Part shown: positions 9,644-17,710 of the stretch, piece after piece
How positions within the stretch are numbered: the stretch's first letter is position 1
Layout of the letters: each line of letters starts with the position of its first letter
DNA from: Pedobacter mucosus
GTDB lineage: Bacteria > Bacteroidota > Bacteroidia > Sphingobacteriales > Sphingobacteriaceae
Length of the DNA stretch: 64,000 nt
Reading direction: 5' to 3'
Assembly (NCBI RefSeq): GCF_022200785.1
Contig: NZ_CP087585.1
Span: 1,612,001-1,676,000 of the forward strand
Made by a program: the position numbers and the translations under genes
The notes under the pieces: model-generated
The model's database searches: none
Seen by the model: only the letters and a program-made list of their open reading frames with translations
Told to the model about the DNA's origin: nothing

Positions 9644-9659
9644 GTGATCCCGCTGGGAT
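9644..9659. repeat. att-like direct repeat, distal copy of tRNA-Lys 3' end
   Basis: The 16 bases GTGATCCCGCTGGGAT match exactly the 3' end of tRNA-Lys at 21714-21729, in the same orientation. Further partial identity (GAAC) follows one mismatch block later. The two copies flank about 12 kb of accessory genes, as expected for integration at a tRNA 3' end. Confidence 0.7.
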
Positions 9660-9834
9660 GTGAACTTCATTCAATTTTCAGCGTTTAAAGGCTATCTGGA
9701 AGGTTTTTGAAAAGCGACTCACCGAATCACTCACCTTTTGTCTGTATTTTTTAGTTGCAATTGCTATTGTTTAAATATACGTTTTATCTTTTAAAAAATG
9801 AAATTTACATATAGTTTTCTTTGTATCATTTCTT
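9660..9834. other. Left-end island spacer
   Basis: No gene is visible. Around 9715-9740 the heptamer ACTCACC occurs twice (GACTCACC, then ATCACTCACC), which could be recombinase arm sites; that is speculative. A minus-strand frame of about 26 codons ending near 9680 is too short to identify. Confidence 0.4.
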
Positions 9835-10854
9835 CTATTTTTGCAGTTCATTGTCAATTATGCTTTTTATATGTTTGTCAATGTCCTGCATAAATTTTGC
9901 CATTGGTCTTTTGTGTATGTCTTCAGAAAGATGATAGTTGCCGAGTAAGGTACGTTCTGAAAGAGTACTGTGGTTAAATAGTTCGGGAAAAGACTCTACT
10001 AATATTTTTTTATAACTTGCATTGTATATTCTTCTTTTTTGAATGATTTCTTCAACGATATCAATTTGTGTAGCATAGATGCCCTTTATATCAAATGTGT
10101 CATTAAGTGAATTCTTGCCTAATTTTGATGGATTTGTTTTGTCAGGATCGTTAAAAGTAATTTTTAGTGTCTCTGTTTTGAAGTTATTTGTCAAGTAATC
10201 TGCAACGCAGCCTTTTTCAAGAGCAAATTCATAGTTAGATTTATTTATAACGTTGTCATCTTCATTGTATAATTTGAAGTTTACTTCTAACCCCCCTTTA
10301 ATGTTATTGCAGGTTGCGCAAACAGGATAGAGGTTGAATACGGATATGCTAAAACATGGATATTGGCTTTTGGCTAAAAAGTGGTCTATTTGAAATTTAG
10401 CCTCTGCAAGACTTTCTGGATTTCTTTGCCCTTTTTTATCAAATTTTTCGCAATCTACTACAAGCGCAAATTGGGAATTGCAATAAACACAAGATCTAAT
10501 GCCAATTTTTTGGAAGTAAGTTGGATAGAAGTCGCTTCTTCTATCTTGATATCCCATCTTAGATATTAGAGTATCTCTGAATTCCTTGTATTTTATTTTT
10601 TTTACTAGGTTACTATCATGCACCCCATCGAAAAGTATTTTATAAACTTCTAGTTCAGATGGTTTTGCTCTGATAATTTCCTGGCTAATGTCTATTATTT
10701 TATTAACATATTTTACCTGCCAAGTTTCTTTGATAGAAGCGTGGAATAAAAAATTAATCAGATTTTGCTTTAATTTATCTGCATATAAAGATGACTCTGC
10801 GTCAAAATTGTCTTTTAGGATCTTTAGGATTGGCGTGACATGGACGGATATCAT
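9835..10854 (-). CDS. HNH endonuclease, Septu PtuB-like
   Basis: Probable DNA- or RNA-cutting effector of a two-gene defence system. The 339-residue protein has an HNH domain in its middle: CVYC at about 122-125, the DH pair at 157-158 (FQIDHFLAK), Asn 174 in SVFNLYPVC, and a second CxxC at 179-182 followed by NN. The two CxxC pairs suggest a structural zinc. It begins 2 bases after the stop of the ATPase gene, so the pair is an operon with the ATPase first, as in Septu (ptuA-ptuB). It is longer than the Bacillus PtuB I recall (about 230 residues), the extra length being N-terminal. Confidence 0.8.
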   Translation of the reverse strand: MISVHVTPILKILKDNFDAESSLYADKLKQNLINFLFHASIKETWQVKYVNKIIDISQEIIRAKPSELEVYKILFDGVHDSNLVKKIKYKEFRDTLISKMGYQDRRSDFYPTYFQKIGIRSCVYCNSQFALVVDCEKFDKKGQRNPESLAEAKFQIDHFLAKSQYPCFSISVFNLYPVCATCNNIKGGLEVNFKLYNEDDNVINKSNYEFALEKGCVADYLTNNFKTETLKITFNDPDKTNPSKLGKNSLNDTFDIKGIYATQIDIVEEIIQKRRIYNASYKKILVESFPELFNHSTLSERTLLGNYHLSEDIHKRPMAKFMQDIDKHIKSIIDNELQK

Positions 10855-10856
10855 AG

Positions 10857-12926
10857 CTAATTTGTTCTTTTTTGTTCGTTCAATATATGCGTAAGACGCA
10901 CTATTTCAGCTTCTATCGCATTGTTTCCATATGCTATCATATACAAATCTAATATGCTTTTTTTAATCATTGGTTCTCCAATAATATCTATTAACGCCTT
11001 AATGCTTTCTGCATCCCACTCTGTAAAAGTAGATTCTTCTTTAGGGTTTTTAATTAGGTTCTGCAGATGGCTAATAGCGAATTGAATTTTTGTTTTTGCT
11101 AGTTCGCCCATAAACCCGTTTTTCATAAAAAAGTCATGCGCTAAGAGATCATGAATATTGCCACCGAAAGTTTCTCCCTTACTCTCTATGGATGTAATTT
11201 CTCCCGATTTTTCATCCGCTTTAAGGTAGAGAATGTTTTTTGAGGGTATATCTGACAGAATGAATGGAGAATGGGTAACGAATAAAAGTTGAATGCCTGC
11301 AAAATGCCATAGGTGAAGTGGATTCATTTTGCTCATAGATTGCAAGAGATCATATACGAATAAGCGCTGCAAATCGGGGTGAAAGTAAAGTTCAATTTCG
11401 TCAAATATAATATTTACGTGCTGATACCTGTTTAGTGAATCTATATCTCCATCAATATGATTTTCATTCCCGAAGACTGAGTTTAGGTTGATGAGGTGGT
11501 AAAGTATGGAATTGATGCTATGGACTTTTTGCTTTTCTCCTGAGCTAAAATCATCGAAGCTGTGGCCATCATTTCCAAATAGGATTTCAATTTCGTAGAT
11601 AGCAGGTGGAATGAGTTCAATCACCTGAATGTTTTTATCACTTTCTTTTCTAGAATTTATCGTTTCTTGAATAAATCTAGAATATTTGGCAATGTTTATT
11701 AATCCATTGACTTCTTTAGTTTCTTGAATCCGTTCATAATAACAGATTAAATTTACTGCCTGTTTGAGTTTAAAAGTTACATGGCTTTTATCTTTTAAGA
11801 GATCGTCTATTAATTTATCTGTATTAGTGAGTTTTCCTCTGTCAAGATATTTATAGTATAGCTGATACTTACTACATATCTTTTTCAGTTTGAACATGAT
11901 ATAGTTCATCAAAGACCATTGCTCTGTTTCTGGCCTTGCTTGAAAAATTTGGTTTCCTGTGTATTTAAGGTAAAACGAACTGAAAGCTGTGAAGAGCTCA
12001 TTGTTTGTGACTTCTTTTGTATAAGCCGCGTATTTTTTTGCTTTTATTGGATTAAAGGTAAGCTTTAGAAATTCCACGTTCTTACCTGGCGCTAAATTTC
12101 GTAAACTGTTTTCTAGGATGCTTTTGGTTCCATTTTCATTGTCGTTCGAGATAGGTTGTAAGATATTTGATAATAGTCTTTGATTAACCAAATCATTTTC
12201 TTTTTTCATGTCTATATTGCCTCTTGTTCGCATAGGATTAATGACAATAGGGGTTTGATAAGAGTCATTTTTATGAAAAAGTGATTCTATCCAGTTACCT
12301 ACTAAATCGGAGTTTAGGCCATAAATAGAATAGTTGATGGCAATAGTGTAAAAGAAATGTTTAAGGTGATGTTTGAAGTCGCTTTTTACCGTTTCTTTGT
12401 AGATCCAAATGTCATTTTTTTCTAAATAATATTTATACAAAGTTGATACCTTTTGAGTGGAGTTTGTTTTCGTTCCATTTTCTATACGCAAACAATAAAT
12501 ATACTCGCCCATTTGGTAGAAGATTTCGATTTTAATATTTGGTTCATATTCTGAGGGCTGTGCATTCTCTTCTTCCTCTCTCTCTGATTTGCTTTTTATT
12601 ATTCCTTTTTCGACAGAGAAATTAAAAATAGCTGCAAAAAACAATTCAATAAGGGTACTCTTACCACTTCCATTTTTTCCAACGATTGCAGAAACATTCA
12701 CTGGTATTTTATTGGTGTGCTGAAGGTACTCCAAGTTCAAATCATAAAGTCCATTAGGCAATTGAGAATTGAATTTCAGTTTTCTTTCCTTTGGATTTAA
12801 TATGTCGTCTTCAGTAATTTGAAAGTTGGAACTAAATTTGAAAAGAAAATTTGTCTTTAGTTTTTTAAGATATTTTGGATTACATCCTTCAAGTGGACGG
12901 AGGGCAATCAATCGAAAATCATTCAT
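10857..12926 (-). CDS. AAA (OLD/ABC-type) ATPase, Septu PtuA-like
   Basis: A 689-residue ATPase likely to sense infection and control the HNH nuclease encoded downstream. Walker A is GKNGSGKST at residues 83-91. The ABC signature region is DFSSGEKQKVHS, Walker B is NIIFDEIELYFHPD, and the switch histidine is in LLFVTHSPFILSD. The segment between Walker A and the signature is long (about 390 residues), as in AAA_15/OLD-like proteins. No TOPRIM domain is evident, which separates it from true OLD nucleases. Named Septu-like by architecture; a different ATPase-HNH defence pair is possible. Confidence 0.8.
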   Translation of the reverse strand: MNDFRLIALRPLEGCNPKYLKKLKTNFLFKFSSNFQITEDDILNPKERKLKFNSQLPNGLYDLNLEYLQHTNKIPVNVSAIVGKNGSGKSTLIELFFAAIFNFSVEKGIIKSKSEREEEENAQPSEYEPNIKIEIFYQMGEYIYCLRIENGTKTNSTQKVSTLYKYYLEKNDIWIYKETVKSDFKHHLKHFFYTIAINYSIYGLNSDLVGNWIESLFHKNDSYQTPIVINPMRTRGNIDMKKENDLVNQRLLSNILQPISNDNENGTKSILENSLRNLAPGKNVEFLKLTFNPIKAKKYAAYTKEVTNNELFTAFSSFYLKYTGNQIFQARPETEQWSLMNYIMFKLKKICSKYQLYYKYLDRGKLTNTDKLIDDLLKDKSHVTFKLKQAVNLICYYERIQETKEVNGLINIAKYSRFIQETINSRKESDKNIQVIELIPPAIYEIEILFGNDGHSFDDFSSGEKQKVHSINSILYHLINLNSVFGNENHIDGDIDSLNRYQHVNIIFDEIELYFHPDLQRLFVYDLLQSMSKMNPLHLWHFAGIQLLFVTHSPFILSDIPSKNILYLKADEKSGEITSIESKGETFGGNIHDLLAHDFFMKNGFMGELAKTKIQFAISHLQNLIKNPKEESTFTEWDAESIKALIDIIGEPMIKKSILDLYMIAYGNNAIEAEIVRLTHILNEQKRTN

Positions 12927-13230
12927 TTAATTTGATTTTGAAATTATGGTGTTCGACCAAATATATATGTTTTAACCAGTTTTGCGTGATGACATCTTCA
13001 ATTATGGTTTGGGACAATTATAAAGCTATCAATAAACTGAGTACGTCACTTAATGACAAACCACCAATGGCAATCTTAATTTGGGTATTTTCTTTTCATT
13101 ATTTTCTTGAATGACTAAATTTTAGAGGCTAATAAAAGGACGTAAAATAAATTACATCCTTTTCCATAAGTTTAGTTTGTTACTTAATGATTATTAATGT
13201 TATTTGTTATCAATTAAATTATAACTCTCA
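12927..13230. other. Divergent intergenic region with hairpin
   Basis: These 304 bases separate the minus-strand ATPase/HNH operon from the plus-strand DUF4238 gene, so they should hold both promoters. A frame at 12875-13114 on the plus strand is mostly antisense to the ATPase start and has no motif. A stem-loop (about AAAAGGAcGTAA with TTACaTCCTTTT) lies at 13134-13163. Confidence 0.5.
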
Positions 13231-14079
13231 ATGCAAGAATCTATGGTAACGGAAAAGAAAAATCAACACTATATCCCAAAATTCTACCTTCGTAATTTTT
13301 CATACCAAAATATGGGTAGGCAAATAGGTGTTTTTAATTTAGCTAGCTCATTTTTTTTTCAAACAGCTCCACTAAAAAATCAAGGTTCAAAGAATTTTTT
13401 CTATGGTAAAGATGGCATTATAGAAGATGGACTATCAAATATTGAAGGCCAATTAGCTCAATTGATTAGAGAAATATTATTAGACAGGAACTTACCAAAG
13501 AAAAATAGTAAAGAACATTTCAACTTATTACTATTTGTAGGCTTAACGCATCTTCGAAACCCTGCTACTATCAAAAACATGAAGGGAATGATTGAAGCGA
13601 TGCATGGTGCTTTTAGAAGTCAGAACCCTAACGACGACCCATCTAGATTTATTCCCCAATTGGAACATGAAGCAGCAATAAAAATGTCACTATCTAACGT
13701 TTCAAATATTGCTTCAAATATGCTTGATTTAGACTTTAAACTGTTAGTTAATAGGACTCCAACTCCTTTTATCTCATCAGATTTTCCAGTTGTTAAGTAC
13801 AATCAATTTTTAGAAGCAAAAAAATGGACTTATGGTAAAACTGGATATGGTAATAAAGGTCTGCAAATAATTATCCCACTTAGTGGTGAATTATCAATAA
13901 TTTTATTCGATTCATCAATTTATAAAGTTGGATTTAGAAAACGAAACCATCTTGAAATAAATGAGTTAAATGATATCAATCAACTAAACATTCTTCAAAT
14001 CTTGAATTGCCTGGAGATTTCGCTGAAATTGACCACCCCGTTTCGGTTTAAACTGACCACCTGTTCCGCGGGAAACTGA
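13231..14079 (+). pseudogene. DUF4238 protein, 5' part, interrupted by IS21-family element
   Basis: Uncharacterised family frequent near defence genes. The N-terminus KKNQHYIPKFYLRNFS is the DUF4238 hallmark. Native sequence runs to about residue 260 (NQLNILQILNC, base 14011), after which the frame runs into the IS end and picks up about 22 foreign residues before a stop. After the IS, at 16611, an open frame of 24 codons reads like the missing C-terminus. Initiation is either at 13231 or at the ATG at 13243. Whether the truncated product keeps activity is unknown. The family's biochemical role is not established. Confidence 0.8.
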
Positions 14080-14170
14080 CCACCGGATTTCGGACCAAAT
14101 TGACCAGTCCGAACGATCGGCAAATGCTATAGATACAAGTCTATTTTTGGGATATATATAATTCCCGAAG

Positions 14171-15721
14171 ATGGCAAATACGACTATTAGCATGAGCAAG
14201 ATAAGACAGATTCTCAGAATGTACAGCCAGGGGCGAAGCAAGCTTTCCATAGCGACCCAGGTCGGTGTTTCCCGCAATACAGCAAAAAGATACTTCAGTG
14301 CGTTTGATTCCGGTGGGTGTACATTTGAACAGATAAATGCACTTAATGACAAGGAGCTTGAGGATTTTTTTGGAAAGAGCCGGGAACGGGCACCCGATAG
14401 CCGTCTTTTAACTTTACAACGTTGTTTTCCTGGTATTGACAAAGAACTTAAACGCACTGGGGTAACCCGTGTGATGCTCTGGGAAGCTTATCTAAAGGAA
14501 TTTCCCAATGGCTTTCATTACACGCAGTTCTGCTTCTATTATAACCAGTGGAAGTCCCGTGTGAACCCGGTGATGCACCTTGACCACAAGGCGGGCGATA
14601 AACTCTTTGTTGATTTTGCCGGACAGAAACTCTCCATTGTTGACCAGGAAACCGGTGAGGTGATTGATGTCGAGGTATTCGTTGCCATCCTTGGTGCCAG
14701 CCAGCTTACCTATGTGGAGGCCGTACTCACACAACAGAAAGAAGACTTTATATCTGCGTGCGAGAATACATTCCATTATATTAGTGGGGTCTCAGCGGCC
14801 ATTGTTCCCGATAACCTCAAGGCAGCGGTAACCAAGAGCAACAAATACGAGCCTACCCTGAACGAGACCTTTGCGGATTTTGCCGACCATTACGGAACAA
14901 CTATTCTGCCGGCACGGGCATACCGCCCAAGGGACAAGGCGCTTGTAGAAGGGGCTGTCAAGATCGCCTATAGCCGGATCTATGCGCCGTTGAGAAAACA
15001 TGTCTTCCACTCCCTTACAGAATTGAACGCCGCGATACTTGTGGCGCTTGAGGTGCACAATAGCCAGCCACTTAAGGGAAGAAACTATAGCAGGCGCCTC
15101 CAGTTCGAGGAAATTGAGCGGGAGGCACTCAATCCCTTGCCAGTACTGAAATACGAGTTCAAGAAACAGCACCATGCAACGGTGATGAAGAACGGACACG
15201 TCAATCTTGGTCCCGACAAGCATTATTATAGCGTCCCTTTTCGTTTTATAGGTAAAAAGGTCAAGATACTCTACTCCCGGTCAAATGTGGAGATCTTCTA
15301 TCACTATGAGCGCATAGCGATGCATAAGCGGATTAAAAGCCCCTATAGTTACACCACCGATAAGGACCATATGGCCACTACCCATAAGTTCGTGACGGAC
15401 TGGACACCGGACCGTTTTCTGGAGTGGGCATCCAGCATAGATGAGGACGTCAGGCTTTATATCCTCAAGATACTCGACAGAAAACAACATCCTGAGCAGG
15501 CTTATAAATCATGCGTGGGCATATTAAGCTTTGCGAAGAAGGCTGGGAACCAGCGGCTGATCAATGCCTGCAGACGGGCCCTTGGCTTTGGGATATACAG
15601 TTATAAAACCATACAGACCATACTTGAGCGCAACCTTGACCAGTATGAGGAAAGCCTGTTTGCCGATGAACTGCCAATGCCATCCCATGACAACATCCGT
15701 GGGGGCGATTACTACAAATAA
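14171..15721 (+). CDS. istA: IS21-family transposase IstA
   Basis: The DDE transposase of the insertion sequence, 516 residues. The N-terminus has a helix-turn-helix (ILRMYSQGRSKLSIATQVGV, then SRNTAKRY). The catalytic core shows the first Asp in KLFVDFAGQK, the second in AAIVPDNLKAAV, and the Glu in RDKALVEGAVK, followed by the family-typical C-terminal beta domain near YYSVPFRFIGKKV. The length is normal. It lies 18 bases before istB, with which it acts. Confidence 0.93.
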   Translation: MANTTISMSKIRQILRMYSQGRSKLSIATQVGVSRNTAKRYFSAFDSGGCTFEQINALNDKELEDFFGKSRERAPDSRLLTLQRCFPGIDKELKRTGVTRVMLWEAYLKEFPNGFHYTQFCFYYNQWKSRVNPVMHLDHKAGDKLFVDFAGQKLSIVDQETGEVIDVEVFVAILGASQLTYVEAVLTQQKEDFISACENTFHYISGVSAAIVPDNLKAAVTKSNKYEPTLNETFADFADHYGTTILPARAYRPRDKALVEGAVKIAYSRIYAPLRKHVFHSLTELNAAILVALEVHNSQPLKGRNYSRRLQFEEIEREALNPLPVLKYEFKKQHHATVMKNGHVNLGPDKHYYSVPFRFIGKKVKILYSRSNVEIFYHYERIAMHKRIKSPYSYTTDKDHMATTHKFVTDWTPDRFLEWASSIDEDVRLYILKILDRKQHPEQAYKSCVGILSFAKKAGNQRLINACRRALGFGIYSYKTIQTILERNLDQYEESLFADELPMPSHDNIRGGDYYK

Positions 15722-15739
15722 CCTTAAAACCATATAAAG

Positions 15740-16489
15740 ATGAATACGAATACACTTGACAAAATGCGAAGGCTGAAGTTCTACGGAATGTTCCATGCCT
15801 TCAAGAGCAGTATTGAAACCGGGCAGACCACAGAGTATACCGCTGATGAGCTGTTGGCCCATCTAATAGAGGCTGAATGGGATGACAGGCAAAACCGAAA
15901 GATTGAACGCCAGATCCTTTATGCCAGGTTCCGTTACAAGGCATCTATCGAGGATCTGCATTATCATGTAGAAAGAAGTATTGACAGGAACCAGATTATG
16001 AGATTGGCGGACTGTACCTTCATCGACAGGTTTGAAAACCTACTCATAACAGGAAGTACTGGGATAGGAAAAAGTTATCTTGCCTCAGCAATCGGTTATC
16101 AGGCATGTATGCTCGGTTACAGGGTTCTGTATGGAAGTACACCAAAGCTGTTCGCAAAGTTAAAGATGGCAAAGGCTGACGGATCCTATATCAAAGAGGT
16201 CTCACGTATTGAAAAACAACAGCTTCTGATACTGGACGATTTCGGGATACAGCCATTTGACTCACAAAGTAGGGCTGCCCTTATGGAGATCATTGAGGAT
16301 AGGCATGGTAAGACATCTCTTATTATAACATCACAGCTGCCGGTAAGTAAATGGCATGAGGTAATTGGAGAAAAAACGATTGCAGATGCAATCTTGGACA
16401 GGATTGTTCACGATGCCCACAGGATAGAACTCAAGGGCGAATCGATGCGCAAGAAAAGAACCGTTGCTCCCGAAAATACCTATCTGTAA
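15740..16489 (+). CDS. istB: IS21-family helper ATPase IstB
   Basis: AAA+ ATPase related to DnaC that assembles on target DNA and activates IstA. It has 249 residues; Walker A is GSTGIGKSYLA, Walker B is LLILDDFGIQP, and the arginine-finger region is DAILDRIVHDAHRI. The N-terminus LDKMRRLKFYGM is family-typical. The length is normal and the gene is intact, so the element could still be active. Confidence 0.93.
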   Translation: MNTNTLDKMRRLKFYGMFHAFKSSIETGQTTEYTADELLAHLIEAEWDDRQNRKIERQILYARFRYKASIEDLHYHVERSIDRNQIMRLADCTFIDRFENLLITGSTGIGKSYLASAIGYQACMLGYRVLYGSTPKLFAKLKMAKADGSYIKEVSRIEKQQLLILDDFGIQPFDSQSRAALMEIIEDRHGKTSLIITSQLPVSKWHEVIGEKTIADAILDRIVHDAHRIELKGESMRKKRTVAPENTYL

Positions 16490-16610
16490 AAATTACTTTT
16501 AAATCATTACTTTTGACATCATACCTATAGCATCTGCTGCACTCGTTCGCCAGCAATTCAGGTGGTCAGTTTGCCACGGAATCACATGGTCAGTTTCTCC
16601 GAAATATACA

Positions 16611-16685
16611 CACAGTGATGTAATGATAGATTTACTTACACTTTTAGATGCTAAATCAGGTTATTTAATTTACCTCTATTTTTAA
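16611..16685 (+). pseudogene. DUF4238 3' remnant after the IS
   Basis: Immediately after the IS right end the frame HSDVMIDLLTLLDAKSGYLI runs to a TAA at 16683-16685. Joining it to the LQILNC end of the upstream part, with one shared C at the junction, keeps the frame. It is therefore very likely the displaced C-terminus of the DUF4238 protein. It has no start codon of its own in context. Confidence 0.6.
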
Positions 16686-16701
16686 TAACCAAAGTCCAAT
16701 T

Positions 16702-17709
16702 CTAACTAGTAACTAGAGGAACACTCATAAGCTGAATTTCTAAAATAACTTTATCAAGAATTTCTATTGTATCTAAACAATTCCCTATTTCATTGCTTTC
16801 ATTGGATAATGAGAGTTTTACTAAAATTGTTGAAAGTGAATCTAGTTTAATGACCAAATTCCTACTATTAAGAACTGATGAAAATTTATATTTTTCATCT
16901 TTAAGCATAACTGCAAAATCAGAAATTGTTTGTTTAAGAGATTCATTGTCATGAATTTTGTGATCTACATCATTTTGACACTTCTCTAGCTCATTTTTGA
17001 CATTTTGAAACAAGTTTTTAAAAAGCGTGAAGTCCCTTTTCCTAAGAATTTTGGTAATGGCGGTCGGACTTACGTTAAAGAGTCTATTTATTGCAATTTG
17101 AAACGAAAGGGTGGAAATTTTTGGATATACGTCTGCTGTCTTCTTAACCAATTCGTCAATATCTTCAGAAAGTTTCTCGACTTTTTCACTACTTTCTAAA
17201 GCTTTGTTAGTATTTAAAGTGAGCAAATCAATAACGCTTGCTGATGGCATTTCTTTTATTTTATCTCTTAAGTCATTAACGATAAGTACGTTGACTATCA
17301 AAGGAATAAAGATTCCAAATAAAGTCATAAAACCTATACCCAAGGCCATGTATAAGTTTAACCTATCGAAATCCTTATCCATTATTGATTCTGCTCGATT
17401 AGATTCTTTATATACCTGATCTGTTAATAAATCAATATGTGTATTAATTTTGTCGATTTCCTTAGAGTCAATCAACAATTGTTTACCATTTATTTTTTTT
17501 AAATCTAAATTGAAAGGTTTTGACTTTTTAGTCTGTAAAAAACTTTCAAAATTTTTCTTATTACTTTCTTTCACAAGCTCAATGTTATTATATAAACACC
17601 TCCACTGAATAAAAAATAAAATTGAAAAACAAATCGCGAAAACACTGATAGATACCATTATTGGTCTATTAGAGCGGATCTGGCTACTATTTGGTCGCTG
17701 TTTAGCCAT
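16702..17709 (-). CDS. Two-TM coiled-coil membrane protein of candidate defence operon
   Basis: Unrecognised 335-residue protein. A short basic N-terminus precedes TM1 (about residues 17-36, IMVSISVFAICFSILFFI), a region of about 80 residues rich in Lys, Asp and Ile, then TM2 (about 120-145, MALGIGFMTLFGIFIPLIV). The C-terminal about 190 residues are charged and probably coiled coil. The region between the two TM helices and the long tail lie on opposite sides of the membrane. It is the last gene of the nuclease / SMC-like / membrane operon, one base after the ATPase gene. A pore-forming or membrane-tethering effector role is an inference from this layout. Confidence 0.75.
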   Translation of the reverse strand: MAKQRPNSSQIRSNRPIMVSISVFAICFSILFFIQWRCLYNNIELVKESNKKNFESFLQTKKSKPFNLDLKKINGKQLLIDSKEIDKINTHIDLLTDQVYKESNRAESIMDKDFDRLNLYMALGIGFMTLFGIFIPLIVNVLIVNDLRDKIKEMPSASVIDLLTLNTNKALESSEKVEKLSEDIDELVKKTADVYPKISTLSFQIAINRLFNVSPTAITKILRKRDFTLFKNLFQNVKNELEKCQNDVDHKIHDNESLKQTISDFAVMLKDEKYKFSSVLNSRNLVIKLDSLSTILVKLSLSNESNEIGNCLDTIEILDKVILEIQLMSVPLVTS

Positions 17710-17710
17710 A

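Larger units (their letters stand above)
14012..16610 (+). mobile_element. Complete IS21-family insertion sequence
   Basis: A 2,599-bp element with istA and istB. Imperfect terminal inverted repeats are visible: TGGAGATTTCGCTGAAATTG at the left and, on the complement of the right end, TGTATATTTCGGAGAAACTG, both leading into GACC. The left end carries four GACCA repeats (14031, 14055, 14078, 14102) about 24 bp apart and the right end at least two complementary copies, the usual multiple terminal repeats of this family. I find no clear target duplication (CTTGAATTGCC on the left, CACAGTGATG on the right). Its base composition is more GC-rich than its surroundings, suggesting recent arrival. Confidence 0.88.

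Noticed and set aside
9660..9760. Integrase remnant at the left island end
   Set aside because: The minus-strand frame is only about 26 codons and shows no recombinase motif.
10857..12926. OLD-family nuclease
   Set aside because: The ATPase domain is similar, but no C-terminal TOPRIM motif is seen; the nuclease function lies in the adjacent HNH gene.
12875..13114. Plus-strand 79-codon frame over the start of the PtuA-like gene
   Set aside because: It is antisense to the conserved N-terminus of the ATPase for its first part, and has no motif or start context.
14492..15862. Several minus-strand frames inside the IS21 genes
   Set aside because: They are antisense shadows of istA and istB.
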